Positions 1-6,394 of a DNA stretch of 8,032 nucleotides are shown here, in pieces. How positions within the stretch are numbered: position 1 is the first letter of the stretch; each line of letters begins with the position of its first letter. The notes beneath the pieces were generated by a model. The model was given only the letters and a program-made list of their open reading frames with translations. It made no database searches and was not told where the DNA came from. The stretch spans positions 1 to 8,032 of the forward strand of contig PKCQ01000494.1 in assembly GCA_002862265.1 (NCBI GenBank), written 5' to 3'. A program made the position numbers and the translations under genes. This DNA comes from Planctomycetaceae bacterium. GTDB taxonomy: Bacteria; Planctomycetota; Planctomycetia; Pirellulales; Pirellulaceae.

Positions 1-1167
1 TTCGGCGAGTTGACCAAGCTCGACCGCGAGCTCCTTCAAGCTCTTGGCCCAGCTGTTAAAAGTGACTGACTTCGATTTGGGCGCACTCGGCACAGTGATT
101 CCCTTTACCAACGTTAAAGTTGGATGAGCGTAAAGGAATTGAATATGATCCTGGCCGAACGTATCGGGCAGGCTACGCGCGAAAATCTCCAACTCGGCTG
201 CGTAGTTTACGGGCTCGTATCCGATATTCGCTTCCGCTGGAACCCAGATAACACCAGAGACAGCCATTGGAGTCATCGGACTGACGCACCAATTGTAGGC
301 ATGAGTCGGGATGGTGTCCGCAGCAACTTCGCCCGTCTTGCCAAGCTCAGGGAATGGAGGGGCGGCGAGTGGAGCAGTCATCGAGAGGTCTTTACCATTT
401 TCGGCATCAATCTTGATCTCACGCACAAATTCCCTCACTTCACGAATATGCTCGTCAAGCGCAGCTCGCGCGACCGCAGAATTTGGATACTGCATCTGCA
501 GCTCCTTTAGTCGAGCTTGAAAGACTAGACTGTTAACGTACTTGACACCTTCGAAAGACGTCCAGGATAGTGGCGAAGCCATTTGTGCTGCGCGACCAAC
601 ACGCCCCGAAGACATCGTGATGAATCCTTGCGGTATCCCTGGACGATTCACTGCCTTTGCAAATTGATAAGCAAACATCGTAACACCACGGTCGCCTTCC
701 CAGTCATCCGTGGACATCCATGAGGACCGATACTTACCACCACCGGTTTCAAATTTACGTTTTCGCGGGGTCGTAAATCGGTCCGCCGAGGTCTTGCGAC
801 GGAACTCACGAACAAACGGAAGATGCTCAGGTTTTTTTGCGTCCTTGTCACGTTGGTTGTAAGCCATCTCGCCATTGAGTCGGGTTGATCCCATGAGATA
901 CCAGACATCACCGACCAAAATATCTTTCACCTCACGCTGGTGCCCGTGGCTAGAAGTGACCGAAAGAGTGATCGGCATTGTCGACGCCTTCATCGGGGAG
1001 AACTCGACCGACCACTGCTGATGCTGGTTAGCGAACGCCGTTTGGGTATCTTCGCCGAGCTTAACCGTCACCGTAACGTCTTCGTTTGCGTGCCCCCAAA
1101 CTGGAATACGCTGATCGCGTTGAATGATCGCGCCATCACGGAAATACTCGACGACTTGCAGAATGGG
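1..1167 (-). other. Degenerate second SASA-like copy within the esterase gene
   Basis: This part encodes residues 578 onward and repeats the layout of the first half. Aligning by eye, WG600ff matches WG55ff, GDVWYLMGSTRL matches GEVWFSSGQSNM, IPQGFITMSSGRVGRAA matches VPIGILLSAHSNTRIEA, and SGVIWVPAEAN matches RGAIWCQGTSN. The nucleophile Ser and the following Asn are replaced by Thr672 and Arg673. The QGxSN block has become PAEAN. The reading frame is intact, so this looks like a maintained non-catalytic domain rather than a decayed gene. The end of the copy lies outside the window. Confidence 0.75.
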
Positions 1168-2898
1168 ATAATCGGGATCCGTGTATTCGGCGTACTTCGC
1201 CTTGAGCGCCGCTGCCTTTTCACGATCGTCTTCTTCAAAGATGAAGTCACCATCGATCATCGCAAAAGGCGTCGCAGGCATACCAGCCTTATTGTAAAGA
1301 TTGGACATTTCTGGGACAGCGCTGTAAGCGTACTGAACGCCGATGGGCGAATTGACGTTTGGAGAATGAACGACGACAGTGTCACCCTGAATCTCAGCTT
1401 CGGCCGCATGCCAAACCTTGTCCTCCCCGCATACCCGAAAGTGATTCAACTTCTCCTCAGGAGTCGGTCGAGCTGGCTCGACGTACTTCCCAGGCTCATT
1501 CGCGTCCTTGGCCATTCCCTTGCTGCCGACCATCAAACCGCCAAACATGCTGTCGGCCTCGAATGACACAATGACTTTGTTGTCTTTCACCTTATAGCCG
1601 GAGTAAATCGGACCAGTGTAGGCAATTTCCTTGCCATACTGCTTGGCCAGAGCCCACCGTGCCATCCGCATGCCTGGATGAAGCTTATTGTAATAGTGAA
1701 TACCTTGTGGTCGTGCCGAGTTGAGATCCGACTGAACGACCATACCGACGTTCTCGCGATTGTTCACAAAGAATAGGTGTTGTACTTGTCGGATATCCGC
1801 AAAACCTACGCTGTTCGGATCGGGGGAACCGTAGCATTGCATTTGTGTGAAATAGAAAGGCATGTCAGGCATAGCCCAAGCATCACGCCAGCCGCGCACA
1901 AGTGCTTCCATTCGCGCCGCGTAAATTCGACCATCACCCGAGTTGCTAGTTCCCTGACACCAGATCGCACCACGAATTCCGAAAGGGACAACTGGATTAA
2001 TTTTCCCGTTGAAGAACTGAGACGGACCACGCCACATCCCCGCTATGCCTGGAAGAGCTGGGCGTGCGGGCACTCGTCCAAGTGCGTCAGCCGCTTCACC
2101 GGCGACTCGCTCCCATTCTTTCAGATCTGAATAGTACTGCTTGAATGCATTGCGGCCTTGTTCGACACTTGGGTCGGCGTCCAAGATCAGATCAAGATCC
2201 TTGCTCAGCTTTGCGTGCTGCTCGATCGCATCGCGCTGGGTGAATGCTTCGATGCGAGTATTGCTGTGTGCACTCAAGAGTATTCCAATCGGCACGTCGA
2301 GTTCTTTGTATAGTTCGTAGGCAAAGGAGAGCGAAAGAGCCGAAAAGTTCGCAGCACTCTTATGTGTCTTCCATCCCTCGTCTGAAGCGGCTCTTTTTTG
2401 AGGATACAGCGCCGAAACGGTGTTGATATTGATTTCTCGGACCGGAATATCTACTGGCGCTCGCGATATTTCACTTGCAATATCGCGGCACATACTCTTA
2501 CCGGCTGTCCAAACCATGTTCGACTGACCAGAGGAGAACCAGACTTCACCAACTAAGACCTTTTCGAGCTGGATTGTTTCTCCCCGGTCATTCCGAACCA
2601 CCAACGTACGTCCTGTCCGAGATGCCTCTAGCGGATCAAGCTTGACCATCCATTCACCCGAATCGCTGGCGGCGGCTTGCTTCGACTGCTCAGCAAACTC
2701 GACAGTGACTATTGAGCCTGGAGCATCAAAGCCCCAAATTGGGACAGACTTCTCACGCTGCAGAATCAAGTTATCTGTAAACGGCGTTGCCAATTCCAAC
2801 TGCTGTCCCGACGCATGTATGGGAAGCAGAATCAAAATGAGGCCGAAAGAGAGCGAACGAGAGAGCCGCCTTAAGTGGGACGAATTGATAATTGGCAT
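1..2898 (-). CDS. Secreted sialate O-acetylesterase-type (SASA/SGNH) protein with tandem duplicated halves, 3' end outside window
   Basis: The frame is open for 966 codons and runs off the left edge, so the C-terminus is missing. An N-terminal signal peptide (basic RRLSRSLSF, hydrophobic GLILILLP, cleavage near ASG-QQ, residue 31) indicates export. The first half has the order usual for this family: a beta-rich N-terminal module with LQREKSVPIWG (46-56), GEVWFSSGQSNM (117-128, Ser126 as expected nucleophile), VPIGILLSAHSNTRIEAF (202-219), IRGAIWCQGTSN (308-319), an IH motif (His401), and a C-terminal module ending NLYNKAGMPATPF (533-545). From about residue 578 the same order starts again: IIQRDQRIPVWG (591-602), GDVWYLMGSTRL (663-674), VSGVIWVPAEAN (880-891). 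There Ser126 is replaced by Thr672, so the second half is probably not catalytic. Family members remove O-acetyl groups from sialic acids or other glycans; the substrate here is unknown. In-frame ATGs also lie at 2967 and 2976. The 2898 start is chosen because it puts the signal peptide at the N-terminus; none of the three has a clear Shine-Dalgarno sequence. Confidence 0.88.
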   Translation of the reverse strand, partial: MPIINSSHLRRLSRSLSFGLILILLPIHASGQQLELATPFTDNLILQREKSVPIWGFDAPGSIVTVEFAEQSKQAAASDSGEWMVKLDPLEASRTGRTLVVRNDRGETIQLEKVLVGEVWFSSGQSNMVWTAGKSMCRDIASEISRAPVDIPVREININTVSALYPQKRAASDEGWKTHKSAANFSALSLSFAYELYKELDVPIGILLSAHSNTRIEAFTQRDAIEQHAKLSKDLDLILDADPSVEQGRNAFKQYYSDLKEWERVAGEAADALGRVPARPALPGIAGMWRGPSQFFNGKINPVVPFGIRGAIWCQGTSNSGDGRIYAARMEALVRGWRDAWAMPDMPFYFTQMQCYGSPDPNSVGFADIRQVQHLFFVNNRENVGMVVQSDLNSARPQGIHYYNKLHPGMRMARWALAKQYGKEIAYTGPIYSGYKVKDNKVIVSFEADSMFGGLMVGSKGMAKDANEPGKYVEPARPTPEEKLNHFRVCGEDKVWHAAEAEIQGDTVVVHSPNVNSPIGVQYAYSAVPEMSNLYNKAGMPATPFAMIDGDFIFEEDDREKAAALKAKYAEYTDPDYPILQVVEYFRDGAIIQRDQRIPVWGHANEDVTVTVKLGEDTQTAFANQHQQWSVEFSPMKASTMPITLSVTSSHGHQREVKDILVGDVWYLMGSTRLNGEMAYNQRDKDAKKPEHLPFVREFRRKTSADRFTTPRKRKFETGGGKYRSSWMSTDDWEGDRGVTMFAYQFAKAVNRPGIPQGFITMSSGRVGRAAQMASPLSWTSFEGVKYVNSLVFQARLKELQMQYPNSAVARAALDEHIREVREFVREIKIDAENGKDLSMTAPLAAPPFPELGKTGEVAADTIPTHAYNWCVSPMTPMAVSGVIWVPAEANIGYEPVNYAAELEIFARSLPDTFGQDHIQFLYAHPTLTLVKGITVPSAPKSKSVTFNSWAKSLKELAVELGQLAE

Positions 2899-3358
2899 GG
2901 AGGGAAAGTGATGGTTGTGGGTGGCAATTGGGCGAAGAAAACAGAGTCTAGCAGCTTTTAAATGCATTATCTGCATTCGCAAGCTCGAAACCAACCTGCC
3001 GTACCGGGAGCATCCTGCCACCCTATGACACATCGAAGACATTCTGGCCCGAAACTATCGCACTCAACTCCAAAGTTTTGAACAATCATGTGGTCGAATC
3101 AAAGAAAACCACCGGAGGCATTCACTGGATAAAGTTACCGCAATACTGAATCTGTACCTTGTGCTTCAACATTTTTATCGCTGCAAAAAGAAGAAATGAG
3201 AGTCGAGCCTGATCCTATCGGTACAACAGAGTCGGACCTGAGCTCTTGGGTTGAAATTAATGATTCCGAGCGTCACTGCAAGACAAGCAGAACTACATTC
3301 GCCTAGAACGAGCAACATATTCCCGACGTGAAATCCGAGGTACTATGTCAACTTCTAG

Positions 3359-3532
3359 CAGCGTACAGATGGCAAGCGTTTGCGACGTGGCAAGGCCAGC
3401 TACTTTTCTGTCCAAGCAGCTGCATCGGTCAATCTTGAATCCGAAATGTTGGGCGTCGAACTTTGCGCCGTGGTTCGCCTCAAGGATCAACCATGGCATG
3501 AAATGGGAACCGCCAAGCTGAAGGATAAATGA
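3359..3532 (+). pseudogene. Possible remnant of a small unknown protein gene
   Basis: After an in-frame TAG at 3356, this frame reads 57 codons to a TGA at 3530-3532. From residue D (3368) it gives a balanced, soluble-looking protein (DGKRLRRGKASYFSVQ, then LGVELCAVVRLKDQPW, ending MGTAKLKDK). Codon choice looks like that of the neighbouring genes. It has no good start codon. An ATG at 3345, preceded by GAGG (MSTSSSVQ), lies in a different frame directly upstream, so a single frameshift would join the two into a protein of about 62 residues. I do not recognise the family. It may be a decayed gene, a gene with an unusual start, or chance; the opposite strand also has a 68-codon frame here. Confidence 0.22.
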
Positions 3533-3631
3533 GAAATTCAGGCCGGCGTCTCGGCAGTGAAAACTGGAAACGCGACAGCTACCTTTATACTCCGAAACTT
3601 CAAAGTCAAAACCGAGTTCGTCCCTTTAAAG

Positions 3632-3661
3632 ACTGAGTCGAGTTCAGGCATCGATCTCAGT
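3632..3661 (-). terminator. Hairpin after the coiled-coil gene, terminator-like
   Basis: On the minus strand the hairpin starts about 14 bases after the TAA (3676-3678). The arm ACTGAG-A-TCGA pairs with TCGACTCAGT, giving ten base pairs with one bulged A and a nine-base loop. It is followed only by CTTTAAAGG, so the T-run is weak. It could be a poor intrinsic terminator or an mRNA 3' stabilising hairpin. Confidence 0.4.
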
Positions 3662-3675
3662 GCCAAACAATGTAC

Positions 3676-5988
3676 TTATTCGGTAGGCTTCTTCTTCGGA
3701 CTCTTCTTTTTACGAGCCTCAGACTTCTTCTCACTTTGCTGCTTCCGCTTTTTCACTTCCATCTTTTGTTCTGAGACAGCAAGCTTCTTTTGCGAGTCAC
3801 GAATCATTGCTTCAGCTGCTTGTAGCTGTTTGGCGGACTGAGTCTTCGTTCGATCGTAGGCAGCGCGAAGATCCTTTACCTCAAGCTCTTGCTTCGCCCG
3901 TTGCTGCAATATTTCCTTGACCTTGCTTTCCAAATCCGATGCGATTCGCCGGGAGCGACCAAACTCAAGCTCTAGCTTCTGAATTTCAGACGGGCTTGGC
4001 ATAGAACTCTTCTGGTGCAGTTCTAATTCCATTACTTGCAGCGACTTTCGAAGCGATGCATTTTCCGTGGCAAGTTTATCGTGAATCTCGCTAGAAGACT
4101 TGCCGGCCGCTTGAGACATCCGTTTCACATCCTTGATGGCTTGGTCTCTCTCATTGGACAGTTTCTCGACCACCGTCTGCATGGCTCTCAACTTGTCCTC
4201 ATTGAGCTCACGCATGTCTTCCCCAAGGAACTTCATCGCCTTTTCCTTCAACATCGATCGCTCGTTGAGAAGCTGGAGTCTCTCTTTCTTCATTTTCTCC
4301 ATCATCTCTTCGATTTCTTCGTGAGCGCGGGCCAACCTCTGCTTCTCATTACTTAGCTCGGCAGAGCCATCCTGGGCTTCCTCCAGCTCCCGTGCCGTGT
4401 CACGAAGGCGCTCTTTCAGATGATTCGTCTCCTCTTCCATCTGGCGAAGTCGCGAACGAAGCTCCATCAACTCAGCGTTACTTCTATCCGCGTGGTCACG
4501 ACTCTCGGCAGCGCGACGGCGGAGGTGATCCAGCTCTTTGTGAAGCGTTTCATTTTGATGGGCCAATTCATCCACCCTTGCCTCAAGCTCATGAGCTCGG
4601 CCTTTGTCCTCATCTGAATCTTCTAAGGCCTCGGTAGTTTCAGAAAGTGCTTCTTCGAGTTCATGGATTCGTCGTTCCATGAGCTCCGCTTTGAAACCAA
4701 ATTCCTTCTCGACCGCTTCGACGCGCAAATCACTCTTGGCCTCACGTAACTCGAGCTCTGCAAGCAGCTTAAAGTTCTCTTCCATCAAGCCGAGGATCTT
4801 CTGAATACCCTTAGATTCGAGGATTTCGTCCAAATCGAAGCCATGCTCGAACTCTTCTTCGTCCTCGTGGTGCATATCGTGATCATGGTGCATCTCATGC
4901 TCGCCATGCACTTCGATATCAAACTCCATTTCGTGAGGATGATCATGCTCGTGCATTTCATGATCGTGGTCGTGTAGTTCGTGCCCGTTATCGTGAAAAC
5001 CATGATCATGATCGTGCTCACCATGACGTTCATCACCGAGTACTCGAATTCGCATGCGGCGTTCTTTTGGATCGCTTTCTCCATCACCGTCCGCGCGGAA
5101 TTCGTACCAGCGGAATCGTGAGCCTTCGCCTTCGTGTTCGCGAGGTTCCCACCGGCCAAAGCCCTCAAAACTTCGCATATCACGATCACGTTGCGGTGGT
5201 CGATCGGTTTGCGGACGTTCCGGAGCTGAAGGCAATCCCGGCATCTGCCGGTTTCCCGATCTCAATTGCCCGAAAAATGCCGCTCGTCTTGCGACGCGCT
5301 CGTCATCCGATTCTTGCTGCGTTTTGTTTTGGTCTGGCCGAGCTATTTCTTGCCGTTCAGGGACTTTCGCTTCTCTGCGCGGCAAACCATCGTAAACTGG
5401 TCCTCGAGGCGCAGGTCCTCGCCCGCCAACGCCACCACCGCTCTCCGTGCGACGCATTTGAAGACGATCTTGCTCTTGAGGCTGACGCGCTTTGGGAGCT
5501 TCTGCTTTGGGAGCTTCTGCTTTGGGAGCTTCTGCTCGGGGAGCTTCCTTGGCTCTTTGTTGACCCGTTCCGCCTCGGCCGCGCTGTGCCGCAGGGAGCA
5601 GAACTGGCTCGGGCTTACCCAAAACAACATTGCCGTCCGCCTTTGCATTAGGTCGCTGAACGAGGATCGTTTTCGGCGTGGGAACTTCTTTGTCTTGATT
5701 CGCTCGCCAAACCTTGCTCGACAAAGCGGGCTGCACCTTCACCACTTCCTCAAGTCGGATGGGTTCAAGTGCTTCCAGCACGACTACCGGTGAAACCACT
5801 TTCTCATCAATCGATTTTTCCGCGACTTCAACCTTCTCGTCGGTGGGCTTTGATGACCATTGGACAACCACTTTTTCATTGGGTTTTGTTTCTTGCGCAT
5901 CCAATTTTTCCTGCGGGATGCCGACGACAAACATTCCAGTGAGAATTGGAATCCAGACTCGAATTCGTTGCGAGGAAAACGCGATCAC
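3676..5988 (-). CDS. Exported His-rich, long coiled-coil protein of unknown function
   Basis: The family is not recognised. With the GTG start at 5988 the protein has 770 residues. The N-terminus looks like a signal peptide or membrane anchor (SSQRIRVWIPILTGMFVVGI, then QEKLDAQE). An acidic/basic linker follows, then a short AEAPK repeat (about 152-167), a low-complexity Arg/Pro/Gly/Gln region (to about 275) and an aromatic-charged segment (GFGRWEP, RFRWYEFRADGD). Residues 322-382 are extremely rich in His, Asp and Glu (21 His in 61) and could bind divalent metals. From about 390 to 745 the sequence is strongly heptad-like and charged, indicating a long coiled coil. The end is Lys-rich (KKKSPKKKPTE). 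There is no ATPase motif, so it is not an SMC protein. The start is chosen because AAGGA lies eight bases upstream; an in-frame GTG at 6054 (792 residues) is the alternative but lacks a well-placed Shine-Dalgarno sequence. A structural envelope or scaffold role is inference only. It is transcribed divergently from the peptidase gene. Confidence 0.85.
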   Translation of the reverse strand: MIAFSSQRIRVWIPILTGMFVVGIPQEKLDAQETKPNEKVVVQWSSKPTDEKVEVAEKSIDEKVVSPVVVLEALEPIRLEEVVKVQPALSSKVWRANQDKEVPTPKTILVQRPNAKADGNVVLGKPEPVLLPAAQRGRGGTGQQRAKEAPRAEAPKAEAPKAEAPKARQPQEQDRLQMRRTESGGGVGGRGPAPRGPVYDGLPRREAKVPERQEIARPDQNKTQQESDDERVARRAAFFGQLRSGNRQMPGLPSAPERPQTDRPPQRDRDMRSFEGFGRWEPREHEGEGSRFRWYEFRADGDGESDPKERRMRIRVLGDERHGEHDHDHGFHDNGHELHDHDHEMHEHDHPHEMEFDIEVHGEHEMHHDHDMHHEDEEEFEHGFDLDEILESKGIQKILGLMEENFKLLAELELREAKSDLRVEAVEKEFGFKAELMERRIHELEEALSETTEALEDSDEDKGRAHELEARVDELAHQNETLHKELDHLRRRAAESRDHADRSNAELMELRSRLRQMEEETNHLKERLRDTARELEEAQDGSAELSNEKQRLARAHEEIEEMMEKMKKERLQLLNERSMLKEKAMKFLGEDMRELNEDKLRAMQTVVEKLSNERDQAIKDVKRMSQAAGKSSSEIHDKLATENASLRKSLQVMELELHQKSSMPSPSEIQKLELEFGRSRRIASDLESKVKEILQQRAKQELEVKDLRAAYDRTKTQSAKQLQAAEAMIRDSQKKLAVSEQKMEVKKRKQQSEKKSEARKKKSPKKKPTE
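4843..5025 (-). other. Segment encoding a His/Asp/Glu-rich putative metal-binding stretch
   Basis: It encodes 61 residues of which 21 are His, mostly as HD, HE and HH pairs mixed with Asp, Glu and Met (for example HDHDHEMHEHDHPHEMEF). At DNA level it is full of CATGATCATG-like words (in + sense), consistent with expansion of short repeats. His-rich stretches of this type bind Zn, Ni, Cu or Co in several known proteins; nothing here says which metal, if any. Confidence 0.7.
5491..5550 (-). repeat. 15-bp tandem repeat encoding AEAPK
   Basis: Three identical 15-base units (TTTGGGAGCTTCTGC in + sense) lie at 5491-5505, 5506-5520 and 5521-5535, followed by a diverged fourth unit. Each encodes Ala-Glu-Ala-Pro-Lys on the minus strand, inside the linker of the coiled-coil protein. 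Identity at DNA level suggests recent expansion by slippage. Copy number may vary between strains. Confidence 0.9.
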
Positions 5989-5996
5989 AGTCTTGA

Positions 5997-6001
5997 TCCT
6001 T
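5997..6001 (-). promoter_or_regulatory. Ribosome binding site that supports the GTG start at 5988
   Basis: AAGGA on the minus strand is separated by eight bases from the GTG at 5988-5986. No comparable motif is well placed before the upstream GTG at 6054. This favours the shorter protein, whose N-terminus then reads as a compact signal peptide. Confidence 0.55.
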
Positions 6002-6104
6002 CTTGAAACAGATTGAGGGTAGGTTGGGCAGTTCTGACGGTTTACCGCCGTCACCTTCGCCAGAAAGCGAAGAGCGGTTGCGACGCAGAAAGTTAGTATA
6101 ACTG

Positions 6105-6137
6105 CACTCGCTGGGTATACCCCCTTTGGGCCCCAAA
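6105..6137 (-). promoter_or_regulatory. Candidate promoter/operator of the coiled-coil gene
   Basis: On the minus strand TATACT (6110-6105) matches a -10 box at five of six positions. Immediately upstream lie two palindromes: the perfect ten-base GGGTATACCC (6113-6122), and TTTGGG-C-CCCAAA (6125-6137). No TTGACA-like -35 box is seen, which would fit an activator-dependent promoter or simply chance. Transcription from here would leave a leader of about 110 bases before the GTG at 5988. Confidence 0.3.
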
Positions 6138-6224
6138 TTGCAATGCTTAGCTACCGGCGAGAAGCGTGTGAGACGGAATGACGGCGCGCAACGGCGATCC
6201 ACATTGCTTGCCAAGCCCGCATAC

Positions 6225-6278
6225 AAAGGATTCGCTGCATCCTGTACGATAACCGGTAATGATTATCGCGAATCCTTT
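6225..6278. repeat. Perfect 11-bp inverted repeat with nested inner arms
   Basis: AAAGGATTCGC at 6225-6235 is matched by its exact complement GCGAATCCTTT at 6268-6278. Inside, GATAA (6248-6252) pairs with TTATC (6263-6267), which directly joins the right arm. The left side therefore carries a 12-base unpaired insertion. GATTCGCT occurs a further time in direct orientation at 6290-6297. There is no T-run, so an operator or leader structure for the peptidase gene is more likely than a terminator. Confidence 0.6.
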
Positions 6279-6382
6279 AGGTAACGTTTGATTCGCTAGA
6301 CATTTGCTTCGCTACCCGTTCTCCCCCCAACCCGACTTCAACCTTCACGGCAGATTGGCCAGAAATGGTCAGACCGGGACAA

Positions 6383-6387
6383 AAGGA
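6383..6387 (+). promoter_or_regulatory. Ribosome binding site of the oligoendopeptidase gene
   Basis: AAGGA lies seven bases upstream of the ATG at 6395. This is an ordinary spacing and fixes the start of the gene. Confidence 0.75.
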
Positions 6388-6394
6388 ATTCTCC

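Larger units (their letters stand above)
2899..3675. other. Intergenic stretch of about 780 bases without a convincing intact gene
   Basis: This lies upstream of the esterase gene and downstream of the coiled-coil gene, both on the minus strand. It should contain the esterase promoter, but I found no convincing -35/-10 pair. All frames are short. The only coding-like stretch is on the plus strand around 3359-3532, and a hairpin sits at 3632-3661; both are listed separately. A 36-codon plus-strand frame from the ATG at 3196 to the TAG at 3304 has no recognisable content and is not called as a gene. Confidence 0.6.
6055..6394. other. Divergent intergenic region between coiled-coil gene and oligoendopeptidase
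   Basis: This non-coding stretch must hold the promoters of both divergent genes. It contains a pair of palindromes beside a TATACT hexamer (6105-6137) and an inverted repeat (6225-6278), listed separately. I see no convincing promoter for the plus-strand gene; TTGATT at 6288 has no good -10 partner at the right distance. Open frames crossing it look like chance. Confidence 0.6.

Noticed and set aside
940..1566. Plus-strand open frame of 208 codons
   Set aside because: It lies wholly antisense to the esterase gene, whose frame shows clear family motifs across this stretch. The plus-strand protein is Arg/Leu-rich with no recognisable domain.
3293..3499. Minus-strand 68-codon frame in the large gap
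   Set aside because: It has no ribosome binding site or recognisable motif. The opposite strand gives a more protein-like reading of the same bases, and neither is secure.
3676..4860. Coiled-coil part as an SMC/RecN-type ATPase
   Set aside because: There is no Walker A, Walker B or ABC signature at either end, and the N-terminus is a signal peptide, so the similarity is only general coiled-coil composition.
4785..5189. Minus-strand 134-codon frame rich in Met, Thr and Ile
   Set aside because: It is an out-of-frame reading of the His-rich region; CAT/GAT/GAG words read in another frame give ATG/ATC/ATT codons.
4843..5550. AEAPK and His-word repeats as a CRISPR array
   Set aside because: The units are directly adjacent without unique spacers, keep the reading frame, and lie inside a gene.
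5067..5651. Plus-strand open frame of 194 codons
   Set aside because: It is antisense to the low-complexity linker of the coiled-coil protein. Its LLLWELLLWELLLWELL run is just the AEAPK repeat read backwards.
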